Positions 1 to 5,971 of a stretch of 8,029 bases of DNA are shown here, piece by piece; position 1 is the first letter of the stretch, and every line of letters begins with the position of its first letter. The notes beneath the pieces are model-generated. The model was not told the DNA's origin, did no database searches, and worked only from the letters and a program-made list of their open reading frames with translations. The stretch is from Hyphomicrobiales bacterium (lineage in GTDB: Bacteria > Pseudomonadota > Alphaproteobacteria > Rhizobiales > Beijerinckiaceae), in assembly GCA_025363375.1 (NCBI GenBank), contig JANYDZ010000322.1, positions 1 to 8,029 of the forward strand, read 5' to 3'. Position numbers and translations under genes: made by a program.

Positions 1-1268
1 ACGACATCGTCGAGGACCAGATCGGCGTCGCCGGCAAGGCCGGCAACGTCGGCGGCAAGATCGATCCCGCCGGAAACATCTTCGAAGGCCCGCGCTCGCG
101 CGAATATCCCATGCCGCCGTTGCGGCAGACGGAATTCACGCAAAGCATGATGGGCGTCGCGCAAAAGCTCGGCTGGCATCCGTTTCCGCAACCCGCCATG
201 ATCAATTCGGTGACGCGCGACAATCGTTCGCCCTGTGTCTATCACGGCTTTTGTTCGCGCGGCGGCTGCCATGTGGAGGCCAAGAATTCCACCGCGGTCA
301 CGACCATCCCGCGCGCGTTGGCCACGGGCCGCGTCAAGCTCGTAACGCGCGCGCACGTCACGCGCGTCGAGGTGGATGAACGCACGGGACGCGCGACGGG
401 CGTGACTTACCTCAATCCGGGGCAAGAATATTTCCAGCCCGCCGATGTCGTGCTGCTCGCCGCCGCGCCTTACGAGAATGTGCGGCTCATGCTGCTTTCG
501 AAATCAAAGCGGTTCGCCAACGGGCTCGCCAACAACAAAGGGCAAGTCGGCAAGCATTATTTCAGCCACTTCACCGGCGCGGGCGTCACCGGTCTTTTCC
601 CGCACGATCTCAACATGTGGTACGGCACTCCGGCGCAGGGCATGGCGCTCGACGACTGGGCCGACGACAATTGGGATCATTCCGGCGTCGATTTTATCGG
701 CGGCGGCAGCTTGTGCATTCTCGCCGAGCGCCGGCCCATCCTCGCCGCGAGCATGACCACCTTTGGCGCGGCGCCAACCTGGGGCGGCGGCTGGAAGAAA
801 TTCGTCGGCGTCAACGCCGATCGTTGGCAGGCCGCTTACATGCAAAAGACGACGCTGCCATATGAGACCAACCACCTCGATCTCGACCCCGTCGTGAAAG
901 ATCCATTGGGACAGCCCGTATTGCGCATCACCGCTGAATACAAGGACAACGAGCGAAAGCTTGGCGCCTTCATGCAGGACAAGGCCGAACAATTCCTGAA
1001 GGAGGCCGGCGCCATCGCGATCCAACGGCAACCCATAGGCCCCATGGCGACATCGACACACGCCTATGGAGGCACGCGCATGGGAGCCAACAAGGAGACC
1101 AACGTCTGCGACGCCCATGGATTTTGCCACGAGGCGCCAAACATCGGCGTGCTCGGAGCCTCGACCATGGGCACGAGCGGCGCGCGCAACCCTACCGAGA
1201 CGATCCAGGCGCTGGCGTGGCGCACGGCTGATCACCTCGTGAAGAACTGGAAGTCGATCGCGGGATAA
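1..1268 (+). CDS. GMC-family FAD-dependent oxidoreductase, C-terminal part (5' end outside window)
   Basis: The frame is open from base 3 with no start of its own, so the gene begins left of the window. About 421 residues are visible of an expected 530-570; the N-terminal FAD dinucleotide-binding part is missing. The C-terminal GMC domain is clear: a THAYGGTRMG motif with the probable catalytic His codon at 1059-1061, and an NPTET motif with the paired Asn at 1188-1190. Upstream are an EGPRS..YPMPP segment and a cysteine cluster, C-X5-C-X4-C, with codons at 234-236, 252-254 and 267-269. This resembles the dehydrogenase (gluconate, fructose or FAD-glucose dehydrogenase) branch rather than oxygen-using oxidases. 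The family oxidises alcohol groups of sugars, polyols or sugar acids; the substrate cannot be read here. Its stop lies 5 bp from the stop of the convergent binding-protein gene. Family is near certain; membership of the dehydrogenase branch is inferred. Confidence 0.93.
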   Translation, partial: DIVEDQIGVAGKAGNVGGKIDPAGNIFEGPRSREYPMPPLRQTEFTQSMMGVAQKLGWHPFPQPAMINSVTRDNRSPCVYHGFCSRGGCHVEAKNSTAVTTIPRALATGRVKLVTRAHVTRVEVDERTGRATGVTYLNPGQEYFQPADVVLLAAAPYENVRLMLLSKSKRFANGLANNKGQVGKHYFSHFTGAGVTGLFPHDLNMWYGTPAQGMALDDWADDNWDHSGVDFIGGGSLCILAERRPILAASMTTFGAAPTWGGGWKKFVGVNADRWQAAYMQKTTLPYETNHLDLDPVVKDPLGQPVLRITAEYKDNERKLGAFMQDKAEQFLKEAGAIAIQRQPIGPMATSTHAYGGTRMGANKETNVCDAHGFCHEAPNIGVLGASTMGTSGARNPTETIQALAWRTADHLVKNWKSIAG

Positions 1269-1273
1269 ACGCG

Positions 1274-2221
1274 TTAGGGTATCCGCACGAGATCCGCGAT
1301 CTGCGCCTCGCTCAGCGGCGCGGTCAGGTACTTCAGCGTGACCGCGTCCTTCATGAGATCGGTCAGCCCCATCACCTTGTCGGGCTCGACCATTTCTCGT
1401 GGATCAAAATCCTTCCGGATCAGCCGCGCTTCATCGACGGTCACCTCCGCGAATTCGGCGTAAACCTTCAGCGCCTCGTCGCTCCCGTACATCCATGCAA
1501 TCGTTTCGCGATAGGCCTGGGCGAAGCGTTTGTAGACGTCCGGCTTCTTCGCGAGGCTGTCGGCGTTGGCGATGTTGACGCGGATGGAATGTCCCTTGAC
1601 CAGGGGCAAATCCATGGCGCGCGCGATGGTGCGGATCTCGCCCTTGGCGAGCGGCGCCAACATGAACGGAGGCGCCGACCAGCCCGCGTCGACCTGGCCT
1701 GACATCACTTGCGTAAACGTCGCGCCCGCGCCGCCCGTGGCGACCGGCTTCGCCGCGACTTTGTAGTGGTCGATGATGGCCAGCACATTGGCGTTGGTGG
1801 ACGAGCCGTTGGTGGAATAACCCATGGTTCTGCCCGCCATGTCGGCAATGGTCCTGACGGCCGAATCCGCTTGCACATACCAGAAGGCGTCGTCGCCCGT
1901 CGCCTGCGCGCCGATGATTCGCACCGGCGCGCCTTTCGCATAGGCGGCAAAGACGCCAAGCGTGCCGGCGGACGTGCCTATGTCGGCGCTGCCGGAGATC
2001 ACCGCTTGCATGGTTTCGCCGCCGCCGCTTGTCCAGAGAATCTCAAGCTGCAAATTGTGCCTTTTGAAAATGCCGGCGCGCTGGCCAAGTTCTGGAATGG
2101 CGCCATCCCATTTGCCGCGCTGGCCGATGGCGAGTTTGAGCTGATCCTGCGCAAAGGCGCCAATGGTCGACGACAACGCCGCGACGATCCCTGCTGCGCA
2201 GAGGCATCCATATCGTTTCAT
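1274..2221 (-). CDS. NMT1/TauA-like ABC transporter periplasmic substrate-binding protein
   Basis: A 315-residue secreted protein with a basic N-terminus, a hydrophobic stretch and a signal peptidase site after Ala-Phe-Ala at about residue 24 (mature form starts QDQLK). The mature protein has the type 2 periplasmic-binding fold seen in NMT1/THI5-like, SsuA and TauA proteins: an N-terminal strand, a segment where the ligand-bound lobe reads GRTMGYSTNGSSTN, and MSGQVDAGW typical of the second lobe. These proteins capture small organics such as sulfonates, nitrate or pyrimidine precursors for an ABC importer; the ligand is not predictable here. I prefer the ATG at 2221 over the TTG six bases upstream, because GCGGGAA lies at proper distance before it. 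No permease or ATPase gene lies beside it. It follows the cytochrome/propeller gene on the same strand after 115 bp that contain a possible terminator, so it may have its own promoter. Confidence 0.9.
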   Translation of the reverse strand: MKRYGCLCAAGIVAALSSTIGAFAQDQLKLAIGQRGKWDGAIPELGQRAGIFKRHNLQLEILWTSGGGETMQAVISGSADIGTSAGTLGVFAAYAKGAPVRIIGAQATGDDAFWYVQADSAVRTIADMAGRTMGYSTNGSSTNANVLAIIDHYKVAAKPVATGGAGATFTQVMSGQVDAGWSAPPFMLAPLAKGEIRTIARAMDLPLVKGHSIRVNIANADSLAKKPDVYKRFAQAYRETIAWMYGSDEALKVYAEFAEVTVDEARLIRKDFDPREMVEPDKVMGLTDLMKDAVTLKYLTAPLSEAQIADLVRIP

Positions 2222-2282
2222 ATGCAATTTCCCGCAATCTCAATGACGACTTCCATGCGACGCCATGTTGGAACGCCGACGC

Positions 2283-2316
2283 AAACAAGGGGGTCCCTGC
2301 GTGAGAGACGCCCCCG
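2283..2316 (-). terminator. Possible intrinsic terminator after the cytochrome/propeller gene
   Basis: Read on the minus strand, 21 bases after the stop codon there is a G run, then GCGT-CTCTC-ACGC, then a C run, followed by TTGTT. The outer GGGG/CCCC and inner GCGT/ACGC arms can pair with a six-base bulge on the 3' side. The U tract is short and interrupted, so this is a moderate candidate. It would separate the upstream gene from the binding-protein gene. Confidence 0.35.
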
Positions 2317-2336
2317 GAAGTCAACGTGCCTGAACC

Positions 2337-4028
2337 TTACCGCACCTGCACTTTTACCAATTTTGACGGCGGGCGGTAGGAGGGCAGCCATACGGTGGGG
2401 CGCGGCGCCTGGCTATCCACCTTCAGATCGCGGAGTTCATAATTCGACGGCGTCATATATTCCGTCGACTGGCCCGTGGTCATGTCGATCTTATAGAGCC
2501 GGTTGGCGTTGAAGTCGTTCGTCCAGACGATCTTGTTGCGGTCGTCGGGGCTGGCCGAATAGGGCGCGGCATAAGGCGCCGTGTAGGGTTTCGTTCCCGG
2601 AATCAAAGGATACTCCTTCAGTTCCTTCCGATCCGGATCGAACATCAGAACTTGCCCGGCGTAGAATTCAGCCGCCCACAGGCGATCTTGCGCGTCGATC
2701 TTGCCGCGGCGCGGACCGGCCATAGGCGTCGGCGTGAGATACTCGGAATAGGCGGTCTTTTCAGGATCGAAAAGGCCTATCTTCCCTTCGCGCCAGATGT
2801 AGAGGTGGGTGCGGCCCTTCGAGTCCGTATCCATATCGTAGATGCCGCCGTTTTTCGGGATGACGTATGTCACCGGCTTCAACGATGCGTCGCTGACATC
2901 GATCTTGTTGAGCTCGCCTTGTTTGCGCGTCGTCCAGACATTGCCTTCCTTGTCGAGGCCAAACATCGGGCTGCCAATCGCCCAGGTCATGAATTTGCCG
3001 GTCTTCGGATCGTATTTGACGGTGCCGTTGTCCATCCCGACAATAACATTGCCCCAACGATCGAATTGCAACTCGTGCGCGCCGCCGCCGGGATCGCCGG
3101 GACGCCCGTCGGACTCGCCGCGCCCGCCACGGCCAGCGCCCTGCGGCACGGCGAGGGGCAATTCTACGCCCTCGCCCGTTTTCAGATCGAGCCGGCCGAG
3201 CACATAGGAGAAATGATCGGTGTAATAGGCGTATTGGCTATCGACGATGACATCGTGCGGCCAGACGAACCGCTTGTCGCCGCGCAGCATGTAGAGTTCG
3301 CGCTTGCCGCCGCGCGGCAGCGCATATTCCGTCACGACCAGATTGGTGGACGCCGCGTCGACCGGCCGCGGACGTTGTTTGTAGGCAATTGCATCGGACG
3401 AACCGGGGCCACGAATTTGGGCGAGGTATTCGGCCAGGGGTTCGATGAACTGTTTCTGGCTGAAGGCATAGGTGCCCGGCTGATGCGTTTCGCCTGCCCG
3501 GCCCGCCATCTTGAGGATGACTTTCGCCCATTCGTCCTTTGTCCGCGCGGCATGCAGCGCCCATTGCAGCGTGTGGCAATTGCCGCATTGGGAGAACAGC
3601 GTCTTCTGGTGATCCGTGCCCGGCAACGCGGCGATGATTTCCGAGACAGTCGCGTCTTCATAGGCGAGGGGTTTGGCCTTCAGCGTAAAGTCGGCTTTCA
3701 TCGATGCGCCGGCCACGACCGAGACGGCCTGCGCGGCTTCCTCGAAATCAGGCAGTTCGATTGCGACCCTGTACGAGCCGGGAGCCATATCCGACCAATC
3801 GGGGAATGAATAGGCGCCGCCTGCGTCCGTGTAGACCGCCACGGTGATCGGACTGTTCTCGCGATGCGCCTTGACGGGAATGCCGGCCAGCGGCGCGCCC
3901 GCCAGCGATACGACCTTGCCAATGAGGAGCGGGACGCCATCGGCGGCGAACGCCGTTCCTGGCAATGCGAAGGCTGCTGCCACAGCGAAGGCTGTGAATG
4001 CCGTACTGACGCGAAGATTGGCTTTCAT
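2337..4028 (-). CDS. Secreted carboxypeptidase-regulatory-like / cytochrome c / Vgb-like beta-propeller protein
   Basis: A 563-residue exported protein. Residues 1-28 are a signal peptide ending in Ala-Phe-Ala. Residues 33-117 look like a carboxypeptidase regulatory-like (transthyretin-type) beta domain, with a TDAGGAYSF turn and a GSYRV strand. Residues 124-206 form a small c-type cytochrome segment with a CGNCH haem-binding motif at 148-152 (codons 3573-3587); Met174 is a candidate sixth ligand. From about residue 230 to the end are repeated blades of the form YDP-TG-F and LW-A-F, typical of virginiamycin B lyase-like propellers. A Gly/Arg-rich loop sits at 297-316. The ATG at 4028 is chosen because AGAGAGG lies 8 bases before it and the signal peptide starts there; an upstream open extension to 4271 is Arg-rich and lacks such features. 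Periplasmic electron transfer or substrate sensing is inferred; I see no reason to call it an antibiotic lyase. Confidence 0.9.
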   Translation of the reverse strand: MKANLRVSTAFTAFAVAAAFALPGTAFAADGVPLLIGKVVSLAGAPLAGIPVKAHRENSPITVAVYTDAGGAYSFPDWSDMAPGSYRVAIELPDFEEAAQAVSVVAGASMKADFTLKAKPLAYEDATVSEIIAALPGTDHQKTLFSQCGNCHTLQWALHAARTKDEWAKVILKMAGRAGETHQPGTYAFSQKQFIEPLAEYLAQIRGPGSSDAIAYKQRPRPVDAASTNLVVTEYALPRGGKRELYMLRGDKRFVWPHDVIVDSQYAYYTDHFSYVLGRLDLKTGEGVELPLAVPQGAGRGGRGESDGRPGDPGGGAHELQFDRWGNVIVGMDNGTVKYDPKTGKFMTWAIGSPMFGLDKEGNVWTTRKQGELNKIDVSDASLKPVTYVIPKNGGIYDMDTDSKGRTHLYIWREGKIGLFDPEKTAYSEYLTPTPMAGPRRGKIDAQDRLWAAEFYAGQVLMFDPDRKELKEYPLIPGTKPYTAPYAAPYSASPDDRNKIVWTNDFNANRLYKIDMTTGQSTEYMTPSNYELRDLKVDSQAPRPTVWLPSYRPPSKLVKVQVR

Positions 4029-4111
4029 CGAAACGACCTCTCTGCGAATGGCGGACCTGCGATTGACAGGCGTTATGGGACAGAAGGCGGAATTGCGCCG
4101 ACGCGCGCGGA

Positions 4112-4122
4112 GCGTCTGACGC
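4112..4122. promoter_or_regulatory. Small palindrome, possible operator half of the divergent promoter
   Basis: GCGTC-T-GACGC is a perfect 5+5 inverted repeat with one central base, preceded 7 bases earlier by another GACGC. It lies between the two divergent starts, where a regulator would be expected. In DNA this GC-rich a short palindrome can occur by chance. Confidence 0.2.
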
Positions 4123-4156
4123 CTGAGTTTACGCACCGTTGTTTCCAGGTGGCAAG

Positions 4157-4210
4157 CCTCGTCCAGACAGCCTCGTCCAGACAGCCTTGTCCGGCAGCCT
4201 CGTCCAGCCG
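4157..4210. repeat. Tandem array of about four 13-14 bp units in the divergent intergenic region
   Basis: Two exact copies of CCTCGTCCAGACAG sit at 4157-4170 and 4171-4184. They are followed by a diverged 13-base copy, CCTTGTCCGGCAG, at 4185-4197, and a partial copy, CCTCGTCCAGCCG, at 4198-4210. The array ends 87 bases before the CoA-transferase ATG and starts 128 bases from the cytochrome/propeller ATG. It could be repeated binding sites for a regulator of one or both genes, or a slippage product with no function. It lies within an open frame that extends upstream of the transferase start but is probably not translated. Confidence 0.85.
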
Positions 4211-4297
4211 GGCGCCGAGACGCGCGCGGACGGCGCGCGCATTTGCGCCCGCCACCGCGCCTCGTTAGCATCCTTTATCCTCGATCCGGATCCCCAA

Positions 4298-5479
4298 ATG
4301 CCCGCACCCTGCGCCTCGACGCCGCTGTCCGATCTCATCGTCCTTGACATGACGCACGCCCGCGCCGGTCCCACGTGCGCGCGGCAATTCGCCGATTGGG
4401 GCGCCAATGTCGTCAAGATCGAGGCGCCCGGCGAGAGCGGCGAAGGACTCGGTCGCCGCCATGGGCCGGATTTTCAGAACCTGCATCGCAACAAGCGCGG
4501 GCTCTCGCTCAACCTCAAATCGCCTGAAGGTCTCGAAATTTTCATGAGCATGGCGCGCAAGGCCGATTGCGTCGTCGAGAATCTGCGCCCGGACGTAAAG
4601 CACCGCCTCAAGGTCGACTACGAATCCGTGCGCGCCGTCAACAAGCGCATCGTCTATGGCTCGATCTCCGGCTTCGGTCAGGATGGTCCATATGCGCATC
4701 GCGCCGGCGTCGATCAGATCGCCCAGGGCATGGGCGGCCACATGTCCGTCACCGGCGAGCCGGGACAGGGCCCCATGCGCTCGGGCGCGGCGATCTCCGA
4801 TATGTTCGCGGGATTGCTGTGCGCCAACGGAATGCTCACCGCGTTGCACGACGTCGCGCGGACGGGCGAGGGTCAATGGGTGCAGACCTCGTTGCTCGAA
4901 GCGCAAATCTTCATGCTGGATTTTCAGGCCGCGCGCTGGACGATAGCCCGCGACGTCGCAGGGCAGGAAGGCAATCACCATCCAACACTGACCCCCATGG
5001 GCGCCTTTCGCGCCGCCGACGGCCACATCAACATCGCGCCCGTCGCGCATATGTGGCGCGCCTTCTGCGAGACGCTGGAGGCGCCGCGCCTCGTCGAGGC
5101 TCCCGCCTATGCGACGCCGTCTCTGCGCCACAAAAACCGCGTCGCGTTGATCGCCGATGTTGAAGCGGTCACGACGACGCGCGAAGTCGCCTACTGGCTC
5201 GAAGCATTCGACAAGGCCCGCATTCCCTGCGGCCCCGTCTATACGCTCGACCAGACATTCGCCGATCCGCAAGTGCGGCACCTGCGCGTCGCGCGCGACA
5301 TCGACTGGCGCCACACCGGCAAGGCGCAAGTGATTGGCCAGCCCATCCACATGAGCGGCGCGAAATCCGAAATCGTCGCCCATTCCCCGGACGCCGGCGA
5401 GCACACGGACGAGGTGCTGACCGAGTTCGGCTATTCGCCCGAAGAGATCGCCGGATTTCGCGCGCGCGGCGTTGTGTGA
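4298..5479 (+). CDS. Class III CoA transferase, CaiB/BaiF family
   Basis: A 393-residue cytoplasmic enzyme, the normal length for this family, which moves CoA between acyl-CoA and a free acid through covalent enzyme intermediates. The N-terminal LDMTHARAGPTC, the GANVVKIEAPG strand and loop, the NKRGLSLNLKS segment, VVENLRPDV and the GSISGFGQDGPY motif follow the family in order. Asp168 in SGAAISDMFAG aligns with the catalytic Asp169 of formyl-CoA transferase, so it looks active. The C-terminus has IPCGPV and a GEHTDEVL-EFGYS tail. The ATG at 4298 gives the family's usual N-terminus; upstream TTG starts would add 53 residues encoded by the repeat array. The ribosome-binding site is weak (CCGGA). 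Acyl donor and acceptor are unknown. It runs divergently from the cytochrome/propeller gene and is followed after 108 bases by a small secreted protein gene. Confidence 0.95.
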   Translation: MPAPCASTPLSDLIVLDMTHARAGPTCARQFADWGANVVKIEAPGESGEGLGRRHGPDFQNLHRNKRGLSLNLKSPEGLEIFMSMARKADCVVENLRPDVKHRLKVDYESVRAVNKRIVYGSISGFGQDGPYAHRAGVDQIAQGMGGHMSVTGEPGQGPMRSGAAISDMFAGLLCANGMLTALHDVARTGEGQWVQTSLLEAQIFMLDFQAARWTIARDVAGQEGNHHPTLTPMGAFRAADGHINIAPVAHMWRAFCETLEAPRLVEAPAYATPSLRHKNRVALIADVEAVTTTREVAYWLEAFDKARIPCGPVYTLDQTFADPQVRHLRVARDIDWRHTGKAQVIGQPIHMSGAKSEIVAHSPDAGEHTDEVLTEFGYSPEEIAGFRARGVV

Positions 5480-5555
5480 GGCGATCAAATGTATTCGCCA
5501 AATATTTTAGCGAAGCGGCGCATCTGAGAACTTCACCGGGGTGTATCCCTCCCAT

Positions 5556-5570
5556 CGCGGTCAAACCGCG
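5556..5570. promoter_or_regulatory. Perfect 6-bp hairpin just upstream of the small secreted protein gene
   Basis: CGCGGT-CAA-ACCGCG is a perfect inverted repeat with a 3-base loop, ending 6 bases before the GGGAGA ribosome-binding site at 5577-5582. It could be an operator, a 5' leader hairpin affecting translation, or a weak end-of-transcript structure for the CoA-transferase gene. It lacks a T tract, so a classical intrinsic terminator is unlikely. Confidence 0.35.
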
Positions 5571-5587
5571 CGCGACGGGAGATATTC

Positions 5588-5965
5588 ATGCGTGCTTCAA
5601 TCGTCATCGGCGCGGCGCTTGTTCTGACGGCCGCCATCGTATCGAACGCTGTCTTCGCGCAGGAAAACTACGATAGCTGGGAACCCATCAAGCCGCTGTT
5701 CGAGAGCACCGGCGGCGGCGGGGTGATGATCGGCGGCTATAATCCCGTGGTCGCGGGCGCCAAATGCGCGACCGATTTTTCGACGCATGAGCCCAACGGC
5801 AATGTCTCCTGGGCCAGCGTCGAGTTCGACGCCGTGCCGACACAGGGCGGCGTTCTCTGCGTCAACGGCAAGTGGCGCTCGAAAGACGGCGGCGCCTCCG
5901 GCACAACGCCCTTCCGCGTGTTCATCAAGGATGGCGTGAAGCGCGGCTCGCCAATTGAGCGTTGA
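5588..5965 (+). CDS. Small secreted protein of unknown function with two cysteines
   Basis: A 125-residue protein I do not recognise. It has a typical signal peptide (basic start, hydrophobic core, Val-Phe-Ala before a QENYD mature start at residue 25), so the mature protein of about 101 residues should be periplasmic. A Gly-rich turn follows at 42-50. Cys60 and Cys91 are the only cysteines and could form one disulfide. The region between them (NVSWASVEFDAV) and the end (TPFRVFIKDG) look like alternating beta strands, suggesting a small beta domain. The ribosome-binding site GGGAGA lies 5 bases before the ATG. It lies 108 bases downstream of the CoA-transferase gene on the same strand and could be cotranscribed, although a hairpin stands between them. 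Signal peptide, clean start and convergent spacing of 6 bp to the next gene make it a credible gene; function is unknown. Confidence 0.8.
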   Translation: MRASIVIGAALVLTAAIVSNAVFAQENYDSWEPIKPLFESTGGGGVMIGGYNPVVAGAKCATDFSTHEPNGNVSWASVEFDAVPTQGGVLCVNGKWRSKDGGASGTTPFRVFIKDGVKRGSPIER

Positions 5966-5971
5966 GCGGCG

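Larger units (their letters stand above)
4029..4297. promoter_or_regulatory. Divergent intergenic region between the cytochrome/propeller and CoA-transferase genes
   Basis: These 269 bases separate two divergent genes and should hold both promoters. The minus-strand ribosome-binding site AGAGAGG is at 4037-4043. A palindrome GCGTC-T-GACGC lies at 4112-4122, with a further GACGC at 4100-4104, and the tandem repeat array lies at 4157-4210. A TTGACA at 4053-4058 on the plus strand has no fitting -10 box downstream. I cannot place either promoter with confidence. The stretch 4211-4260 is mostly alternating GC. Confidence 0.5.

Noticed and set aside
504..1235. Minus-strand open frame opposite the GMC gene
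   Set aside because: It lies inside the conserved GMC C-terminal domain and shows low-complexity Ala/Arg/Gly translation only.
2337..3300. Virginiamycin B lyase activity (antibiotic resistance) for the propeller protein
   Set aside because: The propeller is a widespread fold. The catalytic His/Glu pattern is not evident, and the fused haem domain points elsewhere.
2652..3809. A long plus-strand open frame (385 codons) opposite the cytochrome/propeller gene
   Set aside because: The minus strand encodes signal peptide, haem motif and propeller blades; the plus-strand translation shows no domain and is a codon-bias shadow.
4053..4058. TTGACA as a -35 promoter element on the plus strand
   Set aside because: No acceptable -10 hexamer lies 16-18 bases downstream.
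4157..4210. The repeat array as a CRISPR
   Set aside because: The units are directly adjacent, 13-14 bp long and have no spacers.
4029..4271. N-terminal extension of the cytochrome/propeller protein by 81 residues
   Set aside because: The extension is Arg-rich and covers the repeat array. The ATG at 4028 has a good ribosome-binding site and begins a signal peptide.
4139..4297. N-terminal extension of the CoA transferase by 53 residues from a TTG
   Set aside because: The family starts a few residues before the LD-T motif, as given by the ATG at 4298. The extra residues only translate the tandem repeats.
4265..5488. A long open frame (407 codons) on the minus strand opposite the CoA-transferase gene
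   Set aside because: It is the complement of a clear family protein in GC-rich DNA. Its translation is Arg/Ala/Asp-rich with no motif, and its start has no support.
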